Assembly (NCBI GenBank): GCA_964019165.1
Contig: OZ025269.1
Coordinates: forward strand, 11,567,614 to 11,631,613
DNA length: 64,000 nucleotides
Direction of reading: 5' to 3'
From: Mastigias papua
Taxonomy: Eukaryota > Cnidaria > Scyphozoa > Rhizostomeae > Mastigiidae
Shown here: one piece after another, positions 11,192 to 20,997 of the stretch
Layout: every line of letters starts with the position of its first letter
How positions within the stretch are numbered: position 1 is the stretch's first letter
Translations under genes and position numbers: made by a program
The notes under the pieces: model-generated
Seen by the model: only the letters and a program-made list of their open reading frames with translations
The model's database searches: none
What the model was told of the DNA's origin: nothing

Positions 11192-12101
11192 AGGGTCCGT
11201 TCGATATTCCGACAGTGTGATATTCCGACAGTTGATTTTGACTATGTTATAGTACATTCCTTAGGTAAGTGCATTAACAAGACCATGGACGCCTGCACAT
11301 GAAAAGGGCAAGGGGGTAAAATTTGTTTCCAGGGCACCAGACATGATGAAATAGTTTTATAAGAACGGTATATTATTTTATGGCGGGTGCTGAAAGAGTA
11401 TTTCATCCTAAGATGCTACTCCAACCGACTTTCGAAAATTCAACGACTTAAGAATAATATAACATCTTATTTTCAAATTGAAAGAACACAGTAAGATTTC
11501 AGCAGCCAATTTAACTAAAACAATATTTTGGCATATTGCTTCCTTGACTGCTCCTAAAATTTTCAGCGGATATTTCTAGGCCCAGGTTGGAACTTATCCC
11601 ACATTTTTGGCTCAAAATTTTGAAAACAGACAAAATTATTCCAAAAAATGTGTTTTTGAGAAACTTGAATTTGGTGCTCTCTAAAAAACACTGGCCTATG
11701 TATACTAACTGAAAAACGACAAAAACCGCTTTTCTTCAGCTCTCTTTATTTAATATAAAAAATGAACAAACCAAGAAAAAAATTATCTGTCTCTCAAGGA
11801 TTTTTTTAATCATTCTAATAGTGTCGCTAATATTGTCTCAGAACAGAAAAGAGAAAAGAATCAACAACTAGTTAGATCGGTTGACTAAGAAAGGGAAAAA
11901 ACGAAGAAGCTTGAGCCGAAAACATTGTTTCAAATTAATAGACAGTAGCAGAAAAATATTTTCTAATCCTACTGTAAGAAATTTTCCTTGATTTTTGGTA
12001 TTTTTAGGTAAATTAACGTTTTTGTCCAACTGTCGGAATATCGAACTGTCGTACTATCGAACTGTCGGAAAATCGAACTGTCGGAAAAGCGACCTGGCCC
12101 C
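11192..12101. mobile_element. Non-autonomous DNA transposon (MITE) with 8-bp target duplication
   Basis: A perfect 8-bp direct repeat GATTATAC flanks the element (11184-11191 and 12102-12109). The ends are inverted repeats built from a subterminal module: two copies of a TATTCCGACAGT-type unit on the left and four of AACTGTCGGAATATCG type on the right (about 12026-12091). There is no coding capacity. An 8-bp duplication and a GGG-rich end fit the hAT superfamily, but no transposase is present to prove it. Confidence 0.85.
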
Positions 12102-12109
12102 GATTATAC

Positions 12110-13020
<911 letters not shown>

Positions 13021-13245
13021 TATTAACGAATAAGATTTTTCTGATGAAGCTATACGCGAAACGTTAAACAGTTGTTTTTATTATGAGAGTACTGTTGAAG
13101 ATAATATATCGAAACGTTTACAACAGAAGAAAGTATATTTTTGAATTCTCTGTGTTTTATTTATATACTAAGTTAGTGCGGCTTTGACTTATTATTATAT
13201 ATATAAATATATATATATACATATATATATATATACACACACACA

Positions 13246-13742
13246 CATGAGAAATAAACCTCAGAAAAGCGACAATTGATTTCAATTTGTAAAACATGTT
13301 TCGAGATTGCTTCGACAACCATCTTCAGTTACAAAACAAGCATATTACATGGTGCAAACGATATAAAGGCAAGTGATTACTCCCTAGGACTCTTACAACA
13401 AAAACTATTCCATTGAGATAGAATGTGCACGGTGCTTATAATGAGGGTTATAATATATCCTGTGATAATACTATGGGTGCCAAGTGCGGACTGTAATATG
13501 ATGACAAAGGGAAATACCTGGGGATATGGGACAATAGAGTAGGAGCAAATGAATAGGCAGCAGATGTCATTGAGCAAGAACAGAATAACAATCTTGCTCC
13601 CTAGGGAGTAATCATTTGTCTTTATATCGTTTGCACCATGTAATATGCTTATTCTGTAACTTAAGATGGTTGTCGAAGCAATCTCGAAACATGTTTTACA
13701 AATTGAAATCAATTGTCGCTTTTCTGAGGGTTATTTCTCATG
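13246..13742. mobile_element. Fold-back element with ~143-bp inverted arms
   Basis: The left arm (13246-13389) starts CATGAGAAATAAACCTCAG. The right arm (13600-13742) is its near-perfect reverse complement and ends CTGAGGGTTATTTCTCATG. A ~210-bp unique spacer lies between them. The inner ends contain CTCCCTAGG. A partial third copy of the arm tip occurs at about 13764-13790. The element sits between TA tracts, as other fold-backs in this window do. No transposase or exact target duplication could be assigned. Confidence 0.8.
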
Positions 13743-13899
<157 letters not shown>

Positions 13900-13995
13900 G
13901 ATCAGTAGCTAGCGAGTAACCAGGATTTCTCCTTTTTCGGTGCAAACAGAAAGGTTGATATAATGCTCAGAAAAACTAGGAGAAAATTAAAATTT

Positions 13996-14066
13996 GCCAC
14001 CACCTGGGATCGAACCAGGGTCTCTCGCATTCCGGGCAAGCGTCGTAACCACTAGACCACAATGGC
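13996..14066 (-). tRNA. tRNA-like sequence (SINE head or pseudo-tRNA)
   Basis: The 71 nt on the minus strand can fold as a tRNA: a 7-bp acceptor stem (GCCATTG with TGGTGGC, some G-T pairs), an A-box-like TGGTCTAGTGG, a 5-bp anticodon stem (CTTGC with GCGAG), a 4-nt variable loop, and a T arm CCTGG-TTCGATC-CCAGG. The anticodon loop reads CCGGAAT, giving a nominal GGA with C instead of the invariant U33, and the short variable loop is wrong for tRNA-Ser. The D-arm resembles Glu/Gly tRNAs. A T-run just downstream could end Pol III transcription. I favour a tRNA-derived repeat over a working tRNA gene. Confidence 0.5.
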
Positions 14067-14178
14067 TTGTTTTAACTCCCCTGGTTTTTAGCACTAGACC
14101 ACAATGGCTTGTTTTAACTCCCCTGGTTTTTAGCACTAGACCACAATGGCTTGTTTTAACTCCCCTGGCTTTTAGCAC
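14051..14178. repeat. Three tandem 42-bp units containing a piece of the tRNA-like 5' end
   Basis: The unit (ACCACAATGGCTTG...TAGCACTAG) occurs as 14056-14097, 14098-14139 and a partial 14140-14178, with one T/C difference. Each copy repeats the first ~17 nt of the tRNA-like gene (minus strand), so the array extends the tRNA head upstream. Confidence 0.9.
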
Positions 14179-14251
14179 CTTACGGTCACTTTCGGCTTTC
14201 GCCTTTATCAAGCAGCTCTAATATGTACGATCAGTAGATATTTTTCTGAGC

Positions 14252-14257
<6 letters not shown>

Positions 14258-14324
<67 letters not shown>
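14258..14324. repeat. (TA)n microsatellite
   Basis: About 70 bp of TA repeats between two inverted-repeat elements. Confidence 0.9.
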
Positions 14325-14328
<4 letters not shown>

Positions 14329-14436
14329 GAACTAGGTTCAATCACAAAGAAATTGTTAAAGAAATAAATAGATACTCAATAAAATATTCCAACTTTTAAA
14401 ACGTTTCGGCACAAGCCATGAACTGTTGAAGGCTTG

Positions 14437-14967
14437 TGTTATAATACTAGTTTTATTTCTATCTTTGATTTCGTCATGTTAAGTAACGTTGGTTCTCTGT
14501 TCCTATGTGTTCCGTTTTTGTTGCCCCGTCATCATAATTCTAAGTGTTGCATCATCATCATCTCCCACTGTTACTGTCATCATGTTGCTTTACTTGTCTG
14601 TGACGTACTGTCTAATCTTAGTACACTGTTGTTTGTTGTGTTGTGTTACCATGCCATTGCATTGCCCCCTTAGTTCCGTCATATGTTATAATTATTTTGT
14701 TACGTCATGTGTGTTAATATAAATAAAGCATTTAATGTTCTGTGTAGTCAGTCGTTATGTGAAGTCGTCGTTAACAGTTGTCGTGAGTTGAAGTTACAGT
14801 CAAAGTCGTCGGTTGTGTTAAGATTTGTCGCGTTGCCATTTTGGACTTTATTGCTGTTCTGGAATTCGTTGGATAATTAGAGACATTTATCGTTAACAGG
14901 AACCGTTTGTATTTTTTGTGACTCATTCCTTTAATATTTGCATCCCGTAAAATCGAATGATTTTACA
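14437..14967 (+). repeat. 5' LTR of TR-GAG-like element 1
   Basis: 531 bp, TGTTATAATACTAG...GATTTTACA. All stretches I compared are identical to 15693-16223, indicating recent insertion. An AATAAA-like signal lies near 14722. Confidence 0.95.
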
Positions 14968-15013
14968 TTGGTGTCCGTGACCCTGGAGAGGCGCACCAGT
15001 GATTTGAAAAGGA

Positions 15014-15574
15014 ATGATTTCAGTGGAGAATGTCAAGGACCTCATCATTTCAACTGTTGTTGCCATGGCTGAAAGGACAGAGTCAGCACAGAGAAGCAGT
15101 CAAAGTCCGTTTTACAACCGCACGAACATCTATCGCTGTGAGGATGGCCGACCCATTTGCTATTGTTGCCTGAGGGTCGGCCACGTCGCGAAATATTGCT
15201 GGGACAGGAAATATTCCTGCAATCATGTGCTTTCCGATGACCTGCCCCGGCCATTAGAACATGTTATACCGTCAAAAGATGACAAAGACGTGTCGGGGAT
15301 AGACATCAATGAGCTCCTGAAAAAGCTCCAAGGTATGATAAAAGAACTGGAGCAACTGACAAGCTCATACGTTCAAGAACCCACCGACAAAACCCAAGAT
15401 AGATTAACGCAAGTGAGAAGACAGGACGATGTAATGTTGGGTTCTCCAGTATTTGCACCCGATTTTTCGTGGAATGGACAAAGTAGTCATTATCTGTACG
15501 ACCACCACCATTTTGAACAGTTAAAGGCTAAACAACCGAGGTCCAGGCAGATCAAAACTGTTGGTGTCACGTAA
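15014..15574 (+). CDS. Zinc-knuckle Gag-like protein (186 aa)
   Basis: First ATG downstream of the primer-binding site. A single CCHC knuckle (CYCCLRVGHVAKYC, C-X2-C-X4-H-X4-C) lies near residues 53-66. It is preceded by a short Ser/Arg-containing region and followed by an acidic, helical segment (DINELLKKLQGMIKELEQL) and a His-rich tail. No capsid-like, protease or RT domain is recognisable. The knuckle suggests RNA binding, in line with a nucleocapsid-like role in packaging the element RNA. The product aligns in organisation with the 192-codon gene of the sister element (25030-25608). Confidence 0.8.
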   Translation: MISVENVKDLIISTVVAMAERTESAQRSSQSPFYNRTNIYRCEDGRPICYCCLRVGHVAKYCWDRKYSCNHVLSDDLPRPLEHVIPSKDDKDVSGIDINELLKKLQGMIKELEQLTSSYVQEPTDKTQDRLTQVRRQDDVMLGSPVFAPDFSWNGQSSHYLYDHHHFEQLKAKQPRSRQIKTVGVT

Positions 15575-15692
15575 TTTGTTTCTAGCCAATGTTCTTGTGT
15601 TGTTGTATCTTCTATTTGTAATTCGTAATTTTTTTGCATTCCTCTTTTCTGATAATTCAAGCCAGGAGGCTTGTTTTTGAAGGAGGGAGTAA

Positions 15693-16223
15693 TGTTATAA
15701 TACTAGTTTTATTTCTATCTTTGATTTCGTCATGTTAAGTAACGTTGGTTCTCTGTTCCTATGTGTTCCGTTTTTGTTGCCCCGTCATCATAATTCTAAG
15801 TGTTGCATCATCATCATCTCCCACTGTTACTGTCATCATGTTGCTTTACTTGTCTGTGACGTACTGTCTAATCTTAGTACACTGTTGTTTGTTGTGTTGT
15901 GTTACCATGCCATTGCATTGCCCCCTTAGTTCCGTCATATGTTATAATTATTTTGTTACGTCATGTGTGTTAATATAAATAAAGCATTTAATGTTCTGTG
16001 TAGTCAGTCGTTATGTGAAGTCGTCGTTAACAGTTGTCGTGAGTTGAAGTTACAGTCAAAGTCGTCGGTTGTGTTAAGATTTGTCGCGTTGCCATTTTGG
16101 ACTTTATTGCTGTTCTGGAATTCGTTGGATAATTAGAGACATTTATCGTTAACAGGAACCGTTTGTATTTTTTGTGACTCATTCCTTTAATATTTGCATC
16201 CCGTAAAATCGAATGATTTTACA
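15693..16223 (+). repeat. 3' LTR of TR-GAG-like element 1
   Basis: 531 bp, immediately after the purine tract GAAGGAGGGAGTAA, followed by target duplication CTTG. Confidence 0.95.
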
Positions 16224-16265
16224 CTTGTGCCGAAACGTTTTAGAAGTTGGAATGTTTTCCTGAGT

Positions 16266-16385
<120 letters not shown>

Positions 16386-16707
16386 TGATGAAGGCTTGTG
16401 CCGAAACGTTTGAAATGGTGTAATTTTATTTCTTGAATTCTCTCTCTATATATATATATTTATATATAGAGATATTACATATATGTATATAGTTATATGT
16501 ATGTGTGTACGTATGGTTTGTATTCGTTTTGCTTACATTCTTGAATTTAACTTGCAGTGTTATTATGATGTCGGTTCTTCAAGATCACTGGGGAATATCG
16601 ATAATTTTGAAGAAATAAGAGGAATGTTTTCGGATACCACATTTTACTACTCAGCAGGAATCATGAGTTTATATCCATCTTGCCACGTGACTAGTTCTAG
16701 AACTTAG

Positions 16708-17269
16708 GTGTAGGAGGATAAGGAGTGCCACTTCTTCAGTACTATACGAGCTCCCTAGAATTGCCTACTACCCTCTGGCACACCAGTTTACCTCTGACCA
16801 ACATTGTCATTTTTGAGAGCCATTAATTAAAGCAATTTGCCGGAAAATCTTGAACTTAGCCCCTCCCTAAAATGACACTCCCAATGTGCCACTGCCTAGA
16901 ATACCAAAGTTAAAGGAATTTGCCGACAGAGATTTTGCCCGGGTGTATGGTGACTCAGTATTATCATATTTTTTCTAAATAAACGTTGGGTTGCATATTT
17001 TATTGTGAAGCGTGAATTCAACAGTAGATACGTTGCATTTCAAAATTCAAAGTCAAATTCAAAGTCAAACTTCATTTTGACATCTAATTTCAATTTCAGC
17101 TTCATTTCTATTTTCATTTTAAATCAATTCTGTTGATCATATTTGGGTGTAAATTAATCTCAAAGTTTTACTTTATTTTATTACTTCAATTATAGCTTTC
17201 ATTTTACATTTCAACATATCTTCAGGTCCACTTTTATATATGAGATACACAACGTAATGTTTTTATATA
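16708..17269. other. Intergenic, no gene seen
   Basis: No supported coding frame. A short run of CAAATTCAAAGTCAAA-type imperfect repeats occurs near 17042-17110. Confidence 0.5.
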
Positions 17270-17754
17270 TCAACAACATTGATCAGTCTGTAAGGATGAC
17301 AGTCGTAGCGAAGCCTCTATTCTACTCGGTCCTTTTCCTTGTAGAGCATACTTTTCTTGAAACCAGATTGGCTTCACCACGCCCTTTGCAGTCAGCATTG
17401 CGAGGGTTGATCTGACTTGAATTGTAGCAATACCAACTGATCCTAAACTAGCCAGATAGATTTTTGCTTCTTGAGTCAAACGAGCGTTTGCAGAATCAGT
17501 GGTCGCAATACAGACTATACTGCCATTGGGGTATTGATCAATGAAGGACATCAATGCAGCATTCGCACTGGCACTACCATGGGTGTCAAAACTTCCAATC
17601 CCAAGAGTGGAGCCAGTAATTGGTGAAATAACAGCTACATTGAATCCTCGCCTCCCACTTCCTGCATCAATTCCATTTACAGTAATAGGTACATGGTTGT
17701 AGGTGAATCCTGGGTCACTCTTTCCATATGAAGTAATAGTAATGTCCAATTCGA
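17270..17754 (-). CDS. Terminal exon of a secreted protein with ILEI/PANDER (FAM3)-like domain
   Basis: Minus-strand exon of about 160 residues ending at a TGA. It opens at a good splice acceptor (TTTTATCTCCTCAG at 17755-17768, reading on the minus strand), in a phase that leaves two bases of a split codon. The protein shows the ILEI/PANDER pattern: an NGIDAGSGRRGFNVAVI core, SFDTHGSASANAALMSFI, YPNGSIVCIATTDSAN, a LASLGSVG segment, and a C-terminal EKYALQGKGPS. This fold is known from FAM3 cytokine-like proteins, POMGNT1 and CEMIP/TMEM2, where it binds carbohydrate or acts extracellularly. The exon at 19266-19721 probably supplies the signal peptide and a PAN-like domain. A paralogous exon with the same acceptor phase lies at 52294-52754. 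The domain call is by motif recognition and the gene model is incomplete. Confidence 0.7.
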
Positions 17755-19265
17755 CTGAGGAGATAAAATATGTTAAGCGTGGGGCTTGCACATAGATCTA
17801 ACAAACCAAGATGTAGGAAGACAAGAGAAGAGTAGCGAAGTTAGAAACAGAGGAGAGAAATAGAGGGGAGGTAACTGAAGAGCATTTAGGAGTAGAAAGG
17901 AAGAGATGCTCCCCCTGAAGCAAAACTGGCGTAAGGGGACAATGATCCCCACATAGATTCTAAGTCGTGGAAAGTGACAAGAGCAAGACTCAGTAAAGGG
18001 GAAATAAATGTGACAAAAGAAGCTCATGAAAATGTACACAAAAGAGAGATATGATTGCCAGCATGAAAAGAAATGTAGAATGTGACTTTTACTGTTCTGT
18101 GGACGCATGCATGATTGCTAATGATAGAAAGTTTTAGAATGCAATCAAGCCAATACTTCCCAATAATGGCTTCTAATTTTAGCTATTTTGAAGAATTTGC
18201 AACCAAAGGTTAGACACTTTCCTGGACCATGTGCAGAAAGTGCTTTTTGCGCAAAGAGAAACATTTAATACCTGCTATGGATTTGCACATGTAGAGATTG
18301 CATAGCTAGCATGGATATTCTACCCCTTACTGTCTCATGTTTTGGGAATATTTTACACTTATTAAGGCCCTACCTCACCCACGCCCTATCTACTGAAGTC
18401 CCCAAGTAATTTGAGCTTGAAATTACTGATTTAGAGGGAGTAAGTTATGAATGCACTTAATGATGACATAAAAATTGAAAACTTCTATAATGAATTTTGA
18501 AAAAGAAATACACCACTGTGGTGGCATCATCATACGAGCTACATCTGCATTTGATCTACAGCTTTTTGCATGTGTAGTATATTTTGAATAGTTAGTACTT
18601 ATTAGCTACTATAGCTAGAAATACCTAAATAAAAATAAGTTTATAATATGATATGATATGATATGATATGATATGATATGATATGATATGATATGATATG
18701 ATATGATATGATATGATATGATATGATATGATATGATATGATATGATATGATATGATATTAGGATATGATATTACATGATACTATATGATATGATACGAT
18801 ATTATATTATATTATGTTATATGATATTATATGATATGATATTATATTATATTATATTATATTATATCATATTATATTATATTATATCATATTATATTAT
18901 ATCATATTATATTATATTATATCATATTATATCATATTATATTATATTATATTATATTATATTATATTATATTCTATTCTATTATATTATATTATCAGCT
19001 TCAACAATATAGAAGGATAGATAACTTCAGGCATACCTTTCTGGATCACTTCAATCTAAAAAGTAATTAAATTATTATCAGAAAAAGTGCAGATTGAAAT
19101 GAAAGTGAAAGTGTAGAATGAAAGTACAAGCTGACTGGAAAACTCTGATTGACTTTGATTCCAAGGAAATCGAAAACCTGCCAATAGCTTGACTAATATT
19201 TGGTTCATGCATAGATTACTAATCGCTAAGGAAACTTTGTTTGATAGCTCATTGAGACTAGCTCC
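17755..19265. other. Presumed intron of the PAN/ILEI gene
   Basis: Non-coding sequence between the two supported exons. It holds pentanucleotide satellites. The upstream donor could not be fixed, so additional small exons may be missed. Confidence 0.4.
18649..18990. repeat. (ATATG)n and (ATATT)n pentanucleotide satellites
   Basis: About 110 bp of near-perfect ATATG repeats (18649-18758) are followed by a transition zone and about 180 bp of ATATT/ATATC repeats (18800-18985). The second array looks derived from the first by G-to-T change. Confidence 0.95.
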
Positions 19266-19721
19266 CTACAACATGTACAGTAACAGTGAAGTGTTCAGCA
19301 ACTGGAACTGTTCCTCACATTTCGCCTCGTACTCCTGAACATTGTCAATATTGTTCAACATTATGTTTAGTGAAATTTCAGATATAAAATGAGTTATTGA
19401 AAAGAGCATAACTGCCTGCACATTAAAAGCCAATGTCTTCCAGTTGTATCGATGTGAGAAATCCGAGCATCCGCCAACTTTTGTGAACACTTCGCAGTTT
19501 CCTACTTCTCCTTTTCTTGTGTTATAATTCCCTAGAGTGCAACTCTTTCGTAGACAACGATGAGAACATGTAATCTCACTGTTCACAGTGAATATCTCTT
19601 TGACAGATGTGGGACATTGGAATTTCTTGTTCAAGTATACATCTTTGACATATCCTCTGTGAACAGTCGCATGTTTGATCAGGGCCAATAGTAACAACAG
19701 CTTCATGTTCCAACAGCTCAT
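19266..19721 (-). CDS. 5' exon: signal peptide plus PAN/Apple-like domain
   Basis: The ATG at 19721 (or the in-frame ATG five codons later) starts a classic signal peptide (MKLLLLLALIKHATVHRG). A cysteine-rich segment of about 65 residues follows, with the spacing of PAN/Apple domains: FTVNSEITCSHRCLRKSC, NYNTRKGEVGNCEVF, ending near YNWKTLAFN. Homology seems to stop near residue 95 (about 19437), and the remaining codons may be read-through into an intron. PAN domains bind protein or sugar ligands outside the cell. With the ILEI-like exon 1.5 kb downstream on the same strand, this suggests a secreted PAN-ILEI protein. The link between the two exons is inferred. Confidence 0.55.
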   Translation of the reverse strand: MSCWNMKLLLLLALIKHATVHRGYVKDVYLNKKFQCPTSVKEIFTVNSEITCSHRCLRKSCTLGNYNTRKGEVGNCEVFTKVGGCSDFSHRYNWKTLAFNVQAVMLFSITHFISEISLNIMLNNIDNVQEYEAKCEEQFQLLNTSLLLYML

Positions 19722-20036
19722 TCTTATCTTGGAGTAAACCAGGTCCAGTTTGCATTACACCCTAAGCAAGCAAAAGCAAGATTGAAAGAGGGCTAAGGTG
19801 CATTTCTATTACGTATCTGTGGAACAAACTTTATTGTATACGGTAATTAGTGTGCCAGGGATACCTTTTATGTGAAAAGCATGTTTTTAGAGTGGGCCCC
19901 TTACAGGAATGCCTACCCATGCCTAAGACAATGGGGCTTAAGGTTTCCACTGAGGACGCACCGTTGATACTGCGCTTGACCATGAATCCACACTAGAGAG
20001 CTTTTAAAAATAAATCCCTTGTAATTTTTTCAAATA

Positions 20037-20995
20037 TAGTATAATCCCGTTACAACGTACTCGGTTATAACGTACCTTCGGATATAACGTACTATAGTGG
20101 CCGGTCCCGGCAAAAGGCTCATACAAACCCTTATAAAAATACTCTGGTTATAACGTACCCGGTTATTACGTACTTTCGGTTATAACGTACCCTCTTTTTG
20201 GCCCCTCGAGACAAATATATTCGGTTATAACGTACTTCCTTACGGCACTTGTGTTTTCTTTTCCAAAGCAGTCGTAAAAATCATCAACACTGTTACTATT
20301 ACCTTTAATAGTTGTTTTAAGTAAGCATACTACTTGTGTACCAAGCAACCACACATTTTATGCAGCTGTACATAACATTGGATTAAAAAGACTGTTCAGA
20401 AGCATTTTACAGACTTTTTTTAGACCTTACAGGAGATAAACATTAGTTATGAACATAGCAACTAAATCCAGGTAAGCTGGAGAGGGGGCAGAGGGGGACA
20501 GAGGGGAGCAAGCGCCCCTCCTGCCTGTTATTTGGGGCAACAAGGAACGGAGATACAGTACGCTACATAAATAAGCAATATATGATTTGAGGAGAGATAT
20601 ATTTGTATGATTGTGAGAAATAGAGCCCTTGCTAAACGATGGAACGAAAATGTTCCAAAGAGGTGCCTTAGGTCCTAAAGAGGTGCCTATTTTAGTAGGT
20701 GCCCTTTTGATCCTGTTATTCCCCTTGCCCCACTATCGCTCAGGGCCCCTTATTAAAACTGCCCCACTATTAAATTTTGTGTTAGTCTTTCAATATCTTT
20801 CCATGTTATGATGCTTATCCGAGCCTCTAGTTTTAGTATTTTGATCTTTAAAAGCTACAGAAGCGGCCCAAAGCATATATCATTCTATGCTTTACTAAGT
20901 CTTGTATATTCCTTTTTCTTCTGTTATAACGTACTTCGATTATAACGTACCATATCAGTTGGTCCCTTAAAGTACGTTATATCCGGATTATACCG
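20037..20995. mobile_element. Pogo/Tigger-like MITE with TA target duplication
   Basis: The ends are inverted (TAGTATAATCC on the left, GGATTATACCG on the right) and both are flanked by TA (20035-20036, 20996-20997). Subterminal tandem copies of GGTTATAACGTAC occur at 20045-20240 and again, inverted or direct, at 20923-20990. This organisation is typical of non-autonomous mariner/pogo-type elements. No transposase frame is present. Confidence 0.75.
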
Positions 20996-20997
20996 TA

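Larger units (their letters stand above)
13958..14257. repeat. Short inverted repeat enclosing the tRNA-like unit
   Basis: TATAATGCTCAGAAAAA at about 13958-13974 is inverted at 14241-14257. The motif CGATCAGTAG also occurs at both ends (13900 and 14228). The unit is flanked on both sides by (TA)n tracts. Confidence 0.65.
14437..16223 (+). mobile_element. Short LTR retroelement carrying only a zinc-knuckle gene (TR-GAG-like), copy 1
   Basis: Identical-length 531-bp LTRs (14437-14967 and 15693-16223, TG...CA) enclose 725 bp with a single 186-codon gene. A primer-binding-site-like sequence, TGGTGTCCGTGACCCTGG, begins one base after the 5' LTR (14969-14986). A purine tract, GAAGGAGGGAGTAA, precedes the 3' LTR (15679-15692). 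The 4-bp direct repeat CTTG flanks the element (14433-14436, 16224-16227). There is no protease, RT or integrase, so it must be mobilised in trans. It landed in the middle of an older palindrome (CAAGCC...GGCTTG). It is a relative of the element at 24541-48822. Confidence 0.9.

Noticed and set aside
13996..14066. A functional serine (GGA) tRNA gene
   Set aside because: U33 is missing, the variable arm is too short for tRNA-Ser, and the 5' end is duplicated in tandem. It is kept as tRNA-like only.
14434..14722. 77-79-codon frames in each LTR of the first TR-GAG-like element
   Set aside because: They overlap in two frames, lie wholly in LTR sequence and show no domain.
18776..19012. 78-codon Tyr/Ile frame
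   Set aside because: Translation of the ATATT pentanucleotide satellite.
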